64,000 bases of DNA from Aerococcus mictus (GCF_003286595.3 NZ_CP132985.1:1426001-1490000); one strand, 5' to 3'. Shown: positions 1-9,373, numbered from the stretch's first letter. Notes: generated from the sequence alone by a model not told the origin. A program made the numbers and translations.

Positions 1-371
1 AAGTCTTCTTCTTCTCTTGAAAGATAACACATAGCAAACTGCTTGCCTTGGTCATATATCAATTTCACACGACGGTTGTCAAGCTTTTCTTCCTCGACAT
101 CATCGGATAATTTTTCTTTAATTTGACTTAGGCTAACAGTGGTTTGACAGAGAGGAATATCAGTAAAATATAAATACATCCAAATAACATCTTCATTAGA
201 AAAGCCAATGTTTTCAGTAAAATGGGCCATGTTTTCATTCAAAATAAGATCAGTAAAAATAAATTTACAACCTAAGGACAATTCTTTAAAAATACGATAG
301 CGATAAATTTGTGCGTACTCCACACCACTCGATGCCCAGCCGATGCCTTTATTAATATTATAGATAGTCAG
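1..371 (-). CDS. gtfA: Accessory-Sec glycosyltransferase GtfA (N-terminal part, cut by window edge)
   Basis: This is the first ~123 codons of the enzyme that, with GtfB, puts the first GlcNAc on serine-rich-repeat adhesins in the cytoplasm. The visible protein begins MTIYNINKGIGWASSGVEYA and continues with FIFTDLILNENM and a WMYLYFTDI stretch, which I recognise as the conserved GtfA/Gtf1 N-terminus. The catalytic GT4 half lies outside the window. Aligning with the family start puts the first codon on a CTG at 371. A GTG at 380 is in frame but sits inside the Shine-Dalgarno-like stretch AAGGAAGTGGT. It lies just downstream of its substrate adhesin on the same strand, separated by a terminator. 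A TATAAT at about 392-397 may give it its own promoter. Confidence 0.85.
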   Translation of the reverse strand, partial: MTIYNINKGIGWASSGVEYAQIYRYRIFKELSLGCKFIFTDLILNENMAHFTENIGFSNEDVIWMYLYFTDIPLCQTTVSLSQIKEKLSDDVEEEKLDNRRVKLIYDQGKQFAMCYLSREEED

Positions 372-445
372 AGTAACCACTTCCTTAGTTTGTATTATAT
401 CAAAGCTTTATCTTTAGAATGCTAAGGAAAGTTTCCCTAACATTC

Positions 446-500
446 TAAAAACAAAGCTAGAGGGTAAGATTATAATTCTTACCCTCTTTTGCTTTGTTTA
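446..500 (-). terminator. Rho-independent terminator after the adhesin gene
   Basis: An 11-bp perfect stem (AGAGGGTAAGA / TCTTACCCTCT) with a 7-nt loop follows the adhesin stop codon. On the minus strand it is followed by a T-rich tail. It separates the adhesin transcript from gtfA. Confidence 0.8.
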
Positions 501-516
501 AGATAAATCAGCAATT

Positions 517-3500
517 TTATGCATCATTATCTTTCTTTCTCTTGAAACCTAAAGCACTTAGGCCTGCAAGAATTGCAGCTAATCCTGCTCCAAGAACAGA
601 TTGATTTTTCGCTCCGGTTTGAGGCAAGAAACCTGATTGCTTAATTTCAACTTGAGAATCTTGATCAACATTTTCAACGCTTTCCAAACCTGATACTGCT
701 GACGATTTAGTAGTATCAAAAGATTCTGAAGAGCTTATGCTTGCAGATCCGTGCTCTGAATTAGAATCTGGCGCTAAATCGACTTCTGATTCTGAAGTTA
801 GGTCACTTTCGCTAGTAGATTCTGAACTTGCAGAATCAGATTCACTGGTATCTACTGGACCTGCTGCACTTGCGGATTCGGACGCTGAGGCACTTGAACT
901 TGCAGACTCAGAGGCTGACACACTTGAGCTTGCGGATTCGGACGCTGAGGCACTCGAACTTGCTGACTCGGAGGCCGAAGCACTTGAACTTGCTGACTCG
1001 GAGGCCGAAGCGCTGGAGCTTGCAGACTCTGACGCAGAAGCGCTAGAGCTTGCCGATTCAGAAGCGGACGCGCTTGAACTTGATGATTCGGACGCTGAGG
1101 CACTCGAACTTGCCGATTCAGACGCTGAAGCGCTGGAACTTGCAGACTCGGATGCTGACACACTTGAGCTTGCGGATTCGGACGCCGAAGCGCTCGAGCT
1201 TGCGGATTCAGAAGCGGACGCGCTTGAGCTTGACGATTCGGACGCTGACGCACTGAAACTTGCGGACTCGGATTGGACAACTGATTCAGATTGGCTAGCG
1301 GACACTGAACTGGACTCTGATTGCGAAGCACTCTCAGATTGCGATTCAACCATAGCTGATTCACTTTGAGAAGCACTTACAGATTCAGACTTAACTGCTG
1401 ACTCTGATGCAGATTCACTCGCCGAAATACTGTTATTATCCTTAGCCACATTCACAGTTACGTTAGTATTATCCTTAGTACCATCTGGATAATTGACCAC
1501 AACAGGAATAGTTACAGTACCATCTTCAGGACGTCCTGAACCGGGTGTAAAGGTAACTTCACCGGTATTAGGATCAATTGTTGCTATATCGCCAGTATTT
1601 GGATCTTCCCAAGTCGTCGTCCCATCATCAAAAGTAAAGTTAGTGCCAGTAGGTGGTGCCACATTATCTTGATGGGTCTTCGGACCAGTTGGATTGTTTG
1701 GATCATTTGGAATTTCACCTGAGAAAGTTGGCTTCACAGTTACCGGTGTTGGATTTTCACCAGATTCAGTCTGACCAGTTGGATAAGTTGGTTCATAAGT
1801 TTCCTTATTTGGATTACCAACAATGACCTTAACATCATCTTCACGACTTGAACCATCGTTAAAGGTGACTCTTACGGTAACATTATGAACGCCCGGCGCC
1901 TTCCCGTTAGGAATTTGACTAGGATCTACGATTTCAACCTTTGTAGCGACTGTGTTCTTTTTATCGAACAGTGGGGTACCAGCCTCCCAATATGCGTCGT
2001 CAAGCTTATCTAAAACTTCCTGTTCTTGTGTTTCTTCGCCATATTTCTTATAAATTGGTTCAGGTTTAGGAACGAAGATTTCTGAGAAAGGTTTTCTCAC
2101 ATCGAAAGTTGCATTAGCAGTATCTTCTGTACCATCTGTATAAGTTGCCTTAACAGGAATTTCGACATGACGCTGAATAGAATTATTTAAATCTACTTCA
2201 AATGGATCAAAGTTTTCTGGTAAAGGAACTTCACCTTTAGCATTAAAGGTTACTACTCCTGTATTCTCATCAATTGTTGCGGTATCCCCTGTGCTAGGAT
2301 CAGACCAGGTTGTTCCTCCATCAACGAAGCTAAACTTAGTACCATCAGGCATTGAAGTCGTTGCTGGATTTGGATTAGCGGTGGTCTTAGCTTCTGTGAA
2401 TGTTGGCGTATTTGTAGTTGATTCACCGGGTTTAATAGCACGAGGGAAATCATAGCGGAAATCAACTTTTTCATTGATATTCTCTTTACGCCATTGGGCA
2501 TAAACTCGAGTAGAGCTTGTGATTGGCGTTGTGCTAGTAAATTCTGTTTCCTTGATTAACTCATTATTTTCGTTTAATCCATTTGGAACAGTTGACCAAC
2601 CCACAAAGACATAACCTTCACGCGTTGGATCTGCCGGCATATTTTCTTCGCCTAATCCATTAGGTTGGTAATTTGGATCCGTAGCAAACTTATCATTATC
2701 AGGCGCAACGACTGAAGTTGGATTGCCTGTTGTTGGGGCATCTGCTGCATAGGATCTAGCAGCACCTTGTGGTACATCGTTAAAGTCGAAAGTTACGCGA
2801 GCTTTCACTCGACCAATCACTTTTTCAGAACCTAGAGCAGCGTCAATAGTATCCGTTGCTTGTTTTTCAATTTCACTCTTATTAGCATTGAAGGATTGAG
2901 CATAAATTGGCGCATCCTTAACTAATTTTACGTCACCCGGTACTGGCGCAGCAAATTCATAAACATCCTTATACACTTTACCAGTAATGTCATTAGTATA
3001 AGATGATTCTGGATTAACCGCAGTTGCTGATGCCACAGTAATTGCTGCGTTTTTGCCATTATTTTCATTATGCACTTCTACCCGAACGGATTGTCCTGGG
3101 ACTTTAGTGTAACCCTTAATAATGGTATCCGTATCAAAAACATCTTCCAAAGCCGGCATGTATTGCGTACGTTCAATTAGGGTTGAAGCGTAAGTTTCAG
3201 TCCCTGTCCATACACGTGGTGCTTTAGAGATTTCTCCTTCTTGGGCAGTGAATGTCATAATGGTTTGACCGTTCACTGTAATTTGCCCAGCTCCAAGCTT
3301 ACCACCACGACCACCATAAAGAGTGATTTTCTCACCTTTTTTGAGGGTAAATCCTTCACCAGGCATGGCCTTGCTCATATCCAAGGTATAAGTGGCATTC
3401 TGGCGATCAAACATTGTATCTTCATAAGGTGAGCCATAGCTGAGATATTTTACGTTATCGCCCAGAAGTGGCAAGGTCCCAATTTTCATTGCTAAACGAT

Positions 3501-6081
3501 TAGCAATCTTTTTATTTTTGATTTGGATACCTGGTATCTCACTACCTGGCTCACGATCGAATTGCACTTTAATCTCGGCATTCGGCGGAATAACCACATC
3601 TTGTTCTAATGTCTTCTCAATGACTTCTACGCCTTGGCTATTACCAATCACCATGGTGGTGTAGACGTCTAATGGCATCATCTGTGGCGTGCCGCCTTCA
3701 ACTGCTGGATAGAGCGACTTCATCGCTTCTGAGTCTATATTTAAAGTTGTAACCGTAAATGATTGGTTAGTGAGCTTTGTAGACTCATCTGCAAGGAAAC
3801 CACGCGTATCTTGCTTGGTCCAGATGACTTGGTCATTCAGTTCATTAACGCGGAAGGACTGTGGAGCAAAGATAACATAAGCCATATTATTAGCTTCATC
3901 AATATTAACTTGTTCCCGGGTAAAGCCAGTACGTGGACTGCCGCCAACTGGGTTACGTGCTTCAAGAGCGTTCATGGTACGAGAAGGTTCCACATAACCA
4001 ATATAACCATTAGCATCTGGTTTGAGGACATCTAGTAGGGCCTTATCAAAGGCTAGACGGTAACCCATAGAGTCAACACCTACATGGTAGTCGCCATTAG
4101 TATCTCCCTTATCCCAACCGGATGCGATATAGAGTTTGTTTTCTAAATGGTTGAAAGTGACTGTTGTTTGTGAACCATAAACGACTGGTGCCAAAGCTCC
4201 ATTATCATCAGCCAACATTGGCACTAAACCTGCTTTCATATTAGCAGCATCAGACTTAGGAATGGTTGTTGCTGATGTATAGGCACCATAACCATCCATC
4301 ACTAGGTTTGAATTTTCTGTTTGTTGGAAGTTTTTAGCGTAGACTCTTTCTAAACTGCTATCCATAATTCGGGTCTGGATAGTCGTATCAATATTATCTA
4401 AATCTTGAAGGTTTTGTTTTCCTAAGAAAAGCTTGATTGGCGTATGGTGCATGTTACCTGCCAGACCAGACTGCGTCATCTTAGAAAACTCCATAATCAC
4501 TTCATTGAGATTTTTGCCGTTAATAAATTGTTGTTTTTGACTACTGTTACGATAATATGACCTAGTCCAATCGATTGATTCTTTAAATTCTGGAGTAACG
4601 TGAAGGACCACATTGTTCCATACAGCAGAGTCTCCCCGTTGGTACCATGAATAAGTCAGGTCCAAGATTAGATTTCCCTCATGATCGGTATGGTGACCTT
4701 GGTAGTTCAACTGAGCGATAGTCTGTGGTTCTGAAATATTGTTCGTTGAAACCAATCTGTTTTCTGGTCGTAACTCCCACTTTTGTAGTCCCTGGTTAGA
4801 CATATCGCGTTCTTCCCAGTTAGGCTCTTTATAGTAGAACTTACCATCTGTTTGGTCCTTGTAGAAGCCTTGTCCTGTATCAACCAAGTTCGTCTTCCCT
4901 GTATAGGCTGCATAAGGCTGGATAACGTATCCTGAACGAACTGCTCGCAATGCTTCTTGGTTTTGTTTCAAGTCAGATAGGAATTGGAGGTGCAGTGATC
5001 GTGGATAATTTTCAGTATAGGCTGTATTAGCTACCGTATGGGCGATTTCAGCAATTTCAGATTCACTATAACCAGCTTTAGATAATATAGACTTTTCATC
5101 ATTACTTAAGCTATTATTTTGATCTTTATTGTCTTCCTTAGAAGTAGCGCGGTCTAAACCTGCTTGCAAGTCACTCGCTTGACGGTCTGCTTCCGCTTTA
5201 CTCTTCCCATGATTTAAGCTACCTGCACCAGCTAATTCAGCAGCATCACTAGCGGTTCTAACCACAAAATTGTTAACTGGGACTTCAGGGATTTCTACCC
5301 CATTCACTTCATAACTGTTTTCAAGACCAGCAGCACTTCTCACACCAGTATCATTTTGAACCGCTTGACCATTTTCAAGAGCTGGTTCAGCTTCATTAGC
5401 TGCTAGTGGAGCTTCTTGGCTAGGTGAAGCAGATTCCTCTTCGGCGACATTGCTTTTACGATCCGCTAGGCTTTCAGATTCTTGGCTAGTCTCAGACTCC
5501 GATTCGCTTTCACTGGTGGCAGCTGATTCGGATGCACTGATAGCAGCGGATTCATAACTTGAGACAGAGGCGGATTCTGAAGCTGACAAAGACTCGGATT
5601 CGCTGAGGGATTCAGACTCACTAATTGAAAGTGATTCCGATTCACTAGCGCTGATGGATGCTGACTCACTTGCTTCAATATTAGCTGAAGCTTCATCCGC
5701 AACTTCACTTGCTTGAACCGTTTCAGTGGTTGATTCGGCTGCTTTCAATGCGGCGGAATCGGTATTAACTAAGGTTTCTTTTTCTAGGACTTTTTCCTTA
5801 GGTAGTTCATCCGCACTCACTTGTGGTGTGGTTAAGGCTGCACCACCGGCTAAGGCACCTAAGGCAGTCAATCCTTTAAATAGGTACTCCTTTTTATCAG
5901 TTGAAGAATTTTCTTCAACTTGGGAGGATTCAATATGCTCAATTACGGGTGATTTTCCAAAGAAACGCAGTAAACCAAATTGTGAAAGACATGATTTCAC
6001 CCAGGACTTCCCGGCTTTATACATCTTCACTCGTGTTTTACGTTCAGTTTCTAGATAATCCCCATGTCTAAATTTCTTCAT
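517..6081 (-). CDS. Serine-rich-repeat LPXTG adhesin exported by the accessory Sec system
   Basis: A ~1854-residue cell-wall adhesin. In order: a long KxYKxGKxW-type signal peptide (MYKAGKSW near residue 20, hydrophobic segment ending near ADEL at ~90); a short Ser/Glu repeat (about 135-210); a large non-repetitive presumed ligand-binding region (about 210-1480) with an InlB/Flg_new-like repeat (ADPTREGYVFVGW...YAQWRKE) and several Rib-like segments (YPDGTKD, YTDGTED); a long SSASASESAS repeat (about 1550-1740); then LPQTGA, a membrane segment and a KRKK tail for sortase anchoring. The signal type and adjacent gtfA indicate cytoplasmic O-glycosylation and SecA2/SecY2 export. ATG 6081 is preferred because AGAAGGAG lies 6 nt upstream; TTG 6087 is in frame. 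The ligand is unknown. Confidence 0.93.
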   Translation of the reverse strand: MKKFRHGDYLETERKTRVKMYKAGKSWVKSCLSQFGLLRFFGKSPVIEHIESSQVEENSSTDKKEYLFKGLTALGALAGGAALTTPQVSADELPKEKVLEKETLVNTDSAALKAAESTTETVQASEVADEASANIEASESASISASESESLSISESESLSESESLSASESASVSSYESAAISASESAATSESESESETSQESESLADRKSNVAEEESASPSQEAPLAANEAEPALENGQAVQNDTGVRSAAGLENSYEVNGVEIPEVPVNNFVVRTASDAAELAGAGSLNHGKSKAEADRQASDLQAGLDRATSKEDNKDQNNSLSNDEKSILSKAGYSESEIAEIAHTVANTAYTENYPRSLHLQFLSDLKQNQEALRAVRSGYVIQPYAAYTGKTNLVDTGQGFYKDQTDGKFYYKEPNWEERDMSNQGLQKWELRPENRLVSTNNISEPQTIAQLNYQGHHTDHEGNLILDLTYSWYQRGDSAVWNNVVLHVTPEFKESIDWTRSYYRNSSQKQQFINGKNLNEVIMEFSKMTQSGLAGNMHHTPIKLFLGKQNLQDLDNIDTTIQTRIMDSSLERVYAKNFQQTENSNLVMDGYGAYTSATTIPKSDAANMKAGLVPMLADDNGALAPVVYGSQTTVTFNHLENKLYIASGWDKGDTNGDYHVGVDSMGYRLAFDKALLDVLKPDANGYIGYVEPSRTMNALEARNPVGGSPRTGFTREQVNIDEANNMAYVIFAPQSFRVNELNDQVIWTKQDTRGFLADESTKLTNQSFTVTTLNIDSEAMKSLYPAVEGGTPQMMPLDVYTTMVIGNSQGVEVIEKTLEQDVVIPPNAEIKVQFDREPGSEIPGIQIKNKKIANRLAMKIGTLPLLGDNVKYLSYGSPYEDTMFDRQNATYTLDMSKAMPGEGFTLKKGEKITLYGGRGGKLGAGQITVNGQTIMTFTAQEGEISKAPRVWTGTETYASTLIERTQYMPALEDVFDTDTIIKGYTKVPGQSVRVEVHNENNGKNAAITVASATAVNPESSYTNDITGKVYKDVYEFAAPVPGDVKLVKDAPIYAQSFNANKSEIEKQATDTIDAALGSEKVIGRVKARVTFDFNDVPQGAARSYAADAPTTGNPTSVVAPDNDKFATDPNYQPNGLGEENMPADPTREGYVFVGWSTVPNGLNENNELIKETEFTSTTPITSSTRVYAQWRKENINEKVDFRYDFPRAIKPGESTTNTPTFTEAKTTANPNPATTSMPDGTKFSFVDGGTTWSDPSTGDTATIDENTGVVTFNAKGEVPLPENFDPFEVDLNNSIQRHVEIPVKATYTDGTEDTANATFDVRKPFSEIFVPKPEPIYKKYGEETQEQEVLDKLDDAYWEAGTPLFDKKNTVATKVEIVDPSQIPNGKAPGVHNVTVRVTFNDGSSREDDVKVIVGNPNKETYEPTYPTGQTESGENPTPVTVKPTFSGEIPNDPNNPTGPKTHQDNVAPPTGTNFTFDDGTTTWEDPNTGDIATIDPNTGEVTFTPGSGRPEDGTVTIPVVVNYPDGTKDNTNVTVNVAKDNNSISASESASESAVKSESVSASQSESAMVESQSESASQSESSSVSASQSESVVQSESASFSASASESSSSSASASESASSSASASESASSSVSASESASSSASASESASSSASASESSSSSASASESASSSASASESASSSASASESASSSASASESASSSASASESASSSVSASESASSSASASESASAAGPVDTSESDSASSESTSESDLTSESEVDLAPDSNSEHGSASISSSESFDTTKSSAVSGLESVENVDQDSQVEIKQSGFLPQTGAKNQSVLGAGLAAILAGLSALGFKRKKDNDA
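868..1437 (-). repeat. Long serine-rich repeat (SRR2) coding tandem array
   Basis: About 19 tandem 30-bp units, each coding roughly SSASASESAS, make up the stalk of the adhesin. Units differ by synonymous changes and a few Ser-to-Val or Ala swaps, so the array is old enough to have diverged yet could still change length by slippage or recombination. Confidence 0.88.
5451..5673 (-). repeat. Short serine-rich repeat (SRR1) coding region
   Basis: Irregular Ser-Glu-rich repeats (SISASESESLSISESESL and similar) of about 70 residues follow the signal peptide. A short SRR1 before the binding region is the usual layout of this adhesin family. Confidence 0.8.
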
Positions 6082-6387
6082 ATGCAACTCCTTCTTAATA
6101 ACGATTAAAAGACATAGATCAGACTAAAAATATAAGAAAATACCCGAGACAATAAGGGCTCAAGGTACATTATTTAGTTAGGATTATCTCATATTTTTCC
6201 TAAAAATAAAGCAAATTTAAGATTTTATACGCTTTAGTATATTGTTTTTCAGCAAAAAGAACATTATTTTAGAATATTGTATTTATTTCTATATTTATCC
6301 AATTATGGTCAGGTTGAAATGGTCATTAATGGTTCTTAGAACTGAGTTTAACTACGACTTTAAAGAAAAAATTTTTACCTTTTTCCA
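6082..6387. other. AT-rich upstream region of the adhesin gene
   Basis: About 300 bp with no convincing gene. On the minus strand a GATAAT with a poor TTTATT -35 (16-nt spacer) around 6180-6215 is the best promoter guess, but it is weak. The long AT-rich leader may hold regulatory sites I cannot assign. Confidence 0.3.
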
Positions 6388-6430
6388 AGAAAAAAAGCCC
6401 TTAACTTAGCGATTAACTAAGATAAGAGCT
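6388..6430 (-). terminator. Rho-independent terminator of the metQ-M20 operon
   Basis: A 13-bp imperfect stem (GCTCTTATCTTAG / CTAAGTTAAGGGC) with a 6-nt loop and a run of seven T on the minus strand, about 55 bp after the M20 stop codon. Confidence 0.82.
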
Positions 6431-6484
6431 TAGGAGGTTGTTGTATTTAGTGTTAACTGAATCTATTTATAAAGTCTGACCTGC

Positions 6485-7699
6485 CTAGTTACCCTTGGCT
6501 AGGGCTGCTTGGTGGTCGGCTTTAATTTGGGCTAATTTATCGGGATCAAGGATTAAATCCAATCCGGTTAAGGCCAGTAAAGTGGCAGCAATACGAATGG
6601 AATCGAGCCCCTTGGCTGACTTCGCCGCGGCCACTAGTTCTGTTGAGTGGCCGGGTACGGGTTCTTCAGAAATGGCTAGGAAGGGTTGGATAGTAGGTAC
6701 CACATAAGAAATATTTCCTACATCGGATGAGCCATGGGCTTGGCTATCTGGCTCCTTAACCGTATCCAAATCTAAGCCCACTTCGTCCGCATGACTGAAA
6801 AAAATCTCATCAAAGGAAGGCGTGATGATCATGTCATCAACCTTGTTTTGGAAAAGCCCAAATTTCAGTTGGGCCCCGGTCGCATGGGCAGCCCCTTCAG
6901 CAATTTTTTGGACTCTCTCTCTGACCTTGTCCAGGGTATGGCGGTTATAAGCACGAATATAGAAACGCCCTCGGCAATAATCCGGAATCACATTAGCCGC
7001 CTTTCCGCCGTCAAGGATCACCCCGTGGATGCTGACGTCATCGTGGAGGTGGAGGCGTAAGGCATCGATCCCGTTAAAGGTAAGGATCAATGGTTCCAAG
7101 GCTGAGATCCCATCTTCTGGGTTAGCGGTAGCATGCGCTGACTTACCAAAGAATTCAATATCGACAGGATCATTAGCGTATAAGTGGCCACTAGGACTGG
7201 TGTCACCACCAGGATGCACACAGAGAGCCGCATCGACATCATCCAAGAAGCCTTCGCGGACAAAGCTTTCCTTGGCTGAACCGTTTTCCCCACCTTCTTC
7301 ACCAGGCGTCCCGTAGACCCGAATTTCACCGCCGACTTGGTCAACGACCTGCTTCAAGGCCGCTGCGGCCAAGCTGGAATAATTACCAAAGAGGTTGTGG
7401 CCACAGCCATGTCCAATGTCGGGTAAGGCGTCGAATTCAGCCAAGTAAACCAGAGTTGGCCCTTCCTTTTCACTCTTATAACGGGCATCGAAGCCAGTGG
7501 GATGGCCAGCGACATCCCTTTTCACCGTAAAGCCTTCTTTTTCCAGTTGATTGGTCAAGATCTCTTGGGCAAAGTATTCATGGTTACTGGTTTCCGGATT
7601 GGCGTGGATTTTTAGGGCGTTGTCTTGGTAAGTGGCTAAATTATCTTTGACATAGTTCTTAATGGTTTCTTGTAGGGCTTTTTTATCGGTAGTGGTCAT
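6485..7699 (-). CDS. M20D-family metallo-amidohydrolase (AbgB/ACY1L2-like)
   Basis: A 404-residue cytosolic dinuclear-zinc hydrolase that should cleave an amide bond in an N-acyl amino acid, aminobenzoyl-glutamate or a dipeptide. The metal-binding HGCGHN is at 97-102, the catalytic/metal TPGEEGGE at 131-138, and the dimerisation-lid segment GKSAHATANPEDGISAL follows near 180. Length is normal. It follows metQ by 57 bp with no terminator between, so it is under the methionine T-box. That context suggests a methionine-releasing substrate such as N-acyl-methionine or a Met peptide. This is inference; the family alone does not fix the substrate. Confidence 0.88.
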   Translation of the reverse strand: MTTTDKKALQETIKNYVKDNLATYQDNALKIHANPETSNHEYFAQEILTNQLEKEGFTVKRDVAGHPTGFDARYKSEKEGPTLVYLAEFDALPDIGHGCGHNLFGNYSSLAAAALKQVVDQVGGEIRVYGTPGEEGGENGSAKESFVREGFLDDVDAALCVHPGGDTSPSGHLYANDPVDIEFFGKSAHATANPEDGISALEPLILTFNGIDALRLHLHDDVSIHGVILDGGKAANVIPDYCRGRFYIRAYNRHTLDKVRERVQKIAEGAAHATGAQLKFGLFQNKVDDMIITPSFDEIFFSHADEVGLDLDTVKEPDSQAHGSSDVGNISYVVPTIQPFLAISEEPVPGHSTELVAAAKSAKGLDSIRIAATLLALTGLDLILDPDKLAQIKADHQAALAKGN

Positions 7700-7756
7700 T
7701 TGACATACTTCCTCTCCATGTGATGGTTTCGTTTGTTGCTAGGGTGTAGTTAAAGT

Positions 7757-8596
7757 CTAATTGCGGCCAAATAGTTTCCAAGCAGCAACATTGGCCCCGT
7801 TGGATTTATCCTTAATGACTTGCTCGGTTTCGTCGGTTTGGTAGGTATCGACAATCTTCTTATAGGTTGGGTTATCCTTATCTTCTTGACGAGCGACCAC
7901 AATATTCACATAAGGTTTAGACCGTTCATCGACCGGTTCTTTGAAAATAGCGTCTTGGGGGGCTAAGCCGGCATCCACAGCATAACCACTGTTAATGAGA
8001 GCAATATCCACATCATTTAAGGTCCGTGGGGTTTGGGCAGCATCCATTTCTTCAATCTTTAGCTTTTTAGGATTTGAAGTAATGTCATCCACTGTTGGGG
8101 TAATCCCAGCGGCGTCATCCACTTCAATGAGGCCAGCAGACTCTAAGAGGATAATGGCCCGACCACCATTGGTCACGTCGTTAGGAATCGACACGGTGGC
8201 CCCGTCTTGTAATTCTGACAGGTTCTTAATCTTATGGGAGTAGATCCCTAGTGGTGCCACTACGGTATTTCCAATGGAGACTAAGTCCGTGCCGAATTGT
8301 TCATTGAATTTATCTAAGAAGACTTGATGTTGGAAGGCATTGAGGTCAACTTCCCCCTCTTCCAAGGCCTTATTAGGTTGGTTATAGTCAGAGAATTTGA
8401 CGTATTCCAAGTTAATCCCCTCAGCTTTGAGACGTTCTTGGACGGTATCCCAGTCGCGAGTATCATCTCCAACTACACCCAGTTTGACTGTAGTTTCCTG
8501 CTTGCCTTCACTGCCACTACCACTATTAGACCCACAACCTGCCAAAGCAAGAATACTTAATGCACTGGTTACCAATACTTTTTGCCATTTCTTCAT
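7757..8596 (-). CDS. metQ: Methionine ABC transporter substrate-binding lipoprotein, NlpA/MetQ family
   Basis: A 279-residue lipoprotein that captures methionine outside the membrane for a MetNI-type importer. The signal peptide ends in LALAGC (lipid-modified Cys21). The rest carries NlpA-family landmarks (VKLGVVGDD..DW, LNAFQHQVFLDKFN, VAPLGIYSHK, IPNDVTNGGRAI). AGGAGG precedes the ATG. A T-box with an ATG specifier lies directly upstream, which supports methionine rather than another ligand. No metN or metI lies beside it, so it must use a permease encoded elsewhere. Confidence 0.9.
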   Translation of the reverse strand: MKKWQKVLVTSALSILALAGCGSNSGSGSEGKQETTVKLGVVGDDTRDWDTVQERLKAEGINLEYVKFSDYNQPNKALEEGEVDLNAFQHQVFLDKFNEQFGTDLVSIGNTVVAPLGIYSHKIKNLSELQDGATVSIPNDVTNGGRAIILLESAGLIEVDDAAGITPTVDDITSNPKKLKIEEMDAAQTPRTLNDVDIALINSGYAVDAGLAPQDAIFKEPVDERSKPYVNIVVARQEDKDNPTYKKIVDTYQTDETEQVIKDKSNGANVAAWKLFGRN

Positions 8597-8622
8597 TATA
8601 AAGACCTCCTAATATTTTCCAT

Positions 8623-8910
8623 AAAAAAAGTCCCCTACTATTCGCTTGAATAGCAAAGGACGACGTATCGTGTTACCACCTTTTGTTCAGAGCCCTACTG
8701 TTAATGACTATCATTGTAGCAACTCCCTCGACCTAGCCGAGACCCTAACTGTCTAGACTAGCGCTCCTGCTATCGACCGAGCCCAGCCGACCTTGTCTAC
8801 TTATTGACAAGATATCCTCAAAGGCCATCTTCAGCGCCTTTCACCTAGTTCCTCTCACCAAACGGAACCTCTCTTCAAAGTGGCTAACACTTACTCTCCT
8901 TATCGACGGA
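8623..8910 (-). promoter_or_regulatory. Methionine T-box leader
   Basis: A tRNA-sensing leader for metQ and the M20 gene. Read on the minus strand it shows a stem I base (GGAGAGTA), a distal-loop region with two AGAGGTTCC/GGAAC arms, a specifier region GAAGATGGCC whose ATG codon matches tRNA-Met, the T-box core AAGGTGGTAACACG, and a terminator stem (8623-8661) ending in seven T. Uncharged tRNA-Met should stabilise the antiterminator and switch the operon on. Confidence 0.87.
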
Positions 8911-8939
8911 TGATTTTATGGATAATTAACTATGCACTT

Positions 8940-8969
8940 AGTCTATCACCAGGAATCGCTCCTTAGCAA
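8940..8969 (-). promoter_or_regulatory. Probable promoter of the T-box/metQ transcript
   Basis: TTGCTA (8969-8964), 18-nt spacer, TAGACT (8945-8940) on the minus strand, just upstream of the T-box stem I. Both hexamers match 4 of 6 consensus bases. Confidence 0.45.
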
Positions 8970-9037
8970 GTGTTCGCCTGATACCGGTTTATCATCACTA
9001 GCGTTCGCTTTTTTAGATAGATAAACTAGAATAGGTT

Positions 9038-9280
9038 CTACTTCTTGTTTTTACGGTTACGGAAGAAGAAAAATCCGCCCACAATTAGTAAGACGACTCC
9101 GACAATTAGGGCTGTTCGAGTCACTTGGGCCCCCGTTTGTGGCAGACTTTGACTGTAATAGGTTCCCGCTAATACACTAGTCCCATCACCTAGTAAGAAT
9201 ACTACTAAGGCACTGAAAAGACTTAAGAAGTAAGTCGACAAATTGTTACTTATTTTTGACAGGGTCTTTGTATCTTTCAT
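9038..9280 (-). CDS. Miniature LPXTG-anchored peptide
   Basis: An 80-residue protein made almost only of export and anchoring signals: a basic N-terminus, hydrophobic signal core (LSLFSALVVFLLG), a probable cleavage site near SVLAG, then about ten residues (TYYSQSLPQT) ending in LPQTG, a membrane span and the tail RNRKNKK. After signal peptidase and sortase cleavage only about ten residues would remain on the wall. AGAGGAAG precedes the ATG. It may be a remnant of a larger surface protein or a genuine tiny sortase substrate. No function is assigned. Confidence 0.72.
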   Translation of the reverse strand: MKDTKTLSKISNNLSTYFLSLFSALVVFLLGDGTSVLAGTYYSQSLPQTGAQVTRTALIVGVVLLIVGGFFFFRNRKNKK

Positions 9281-9373
9281 CAGAATCTTCCTCTCTCATT
9301 TTCTAACCCCATTATAGCAAAAATGCGACTTACACCAAATTCATAGCTATCCTGCTGACTTTTCGATCGCAAC

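Noticed and set aside
737..1376. Long open frames on both strands inside the adhesin repeat
   Set aside because: They follow from the periodic Ser/Ala/Glu codons of the real gene, have no ribosome-binding site and encode only low-complexity sequence.
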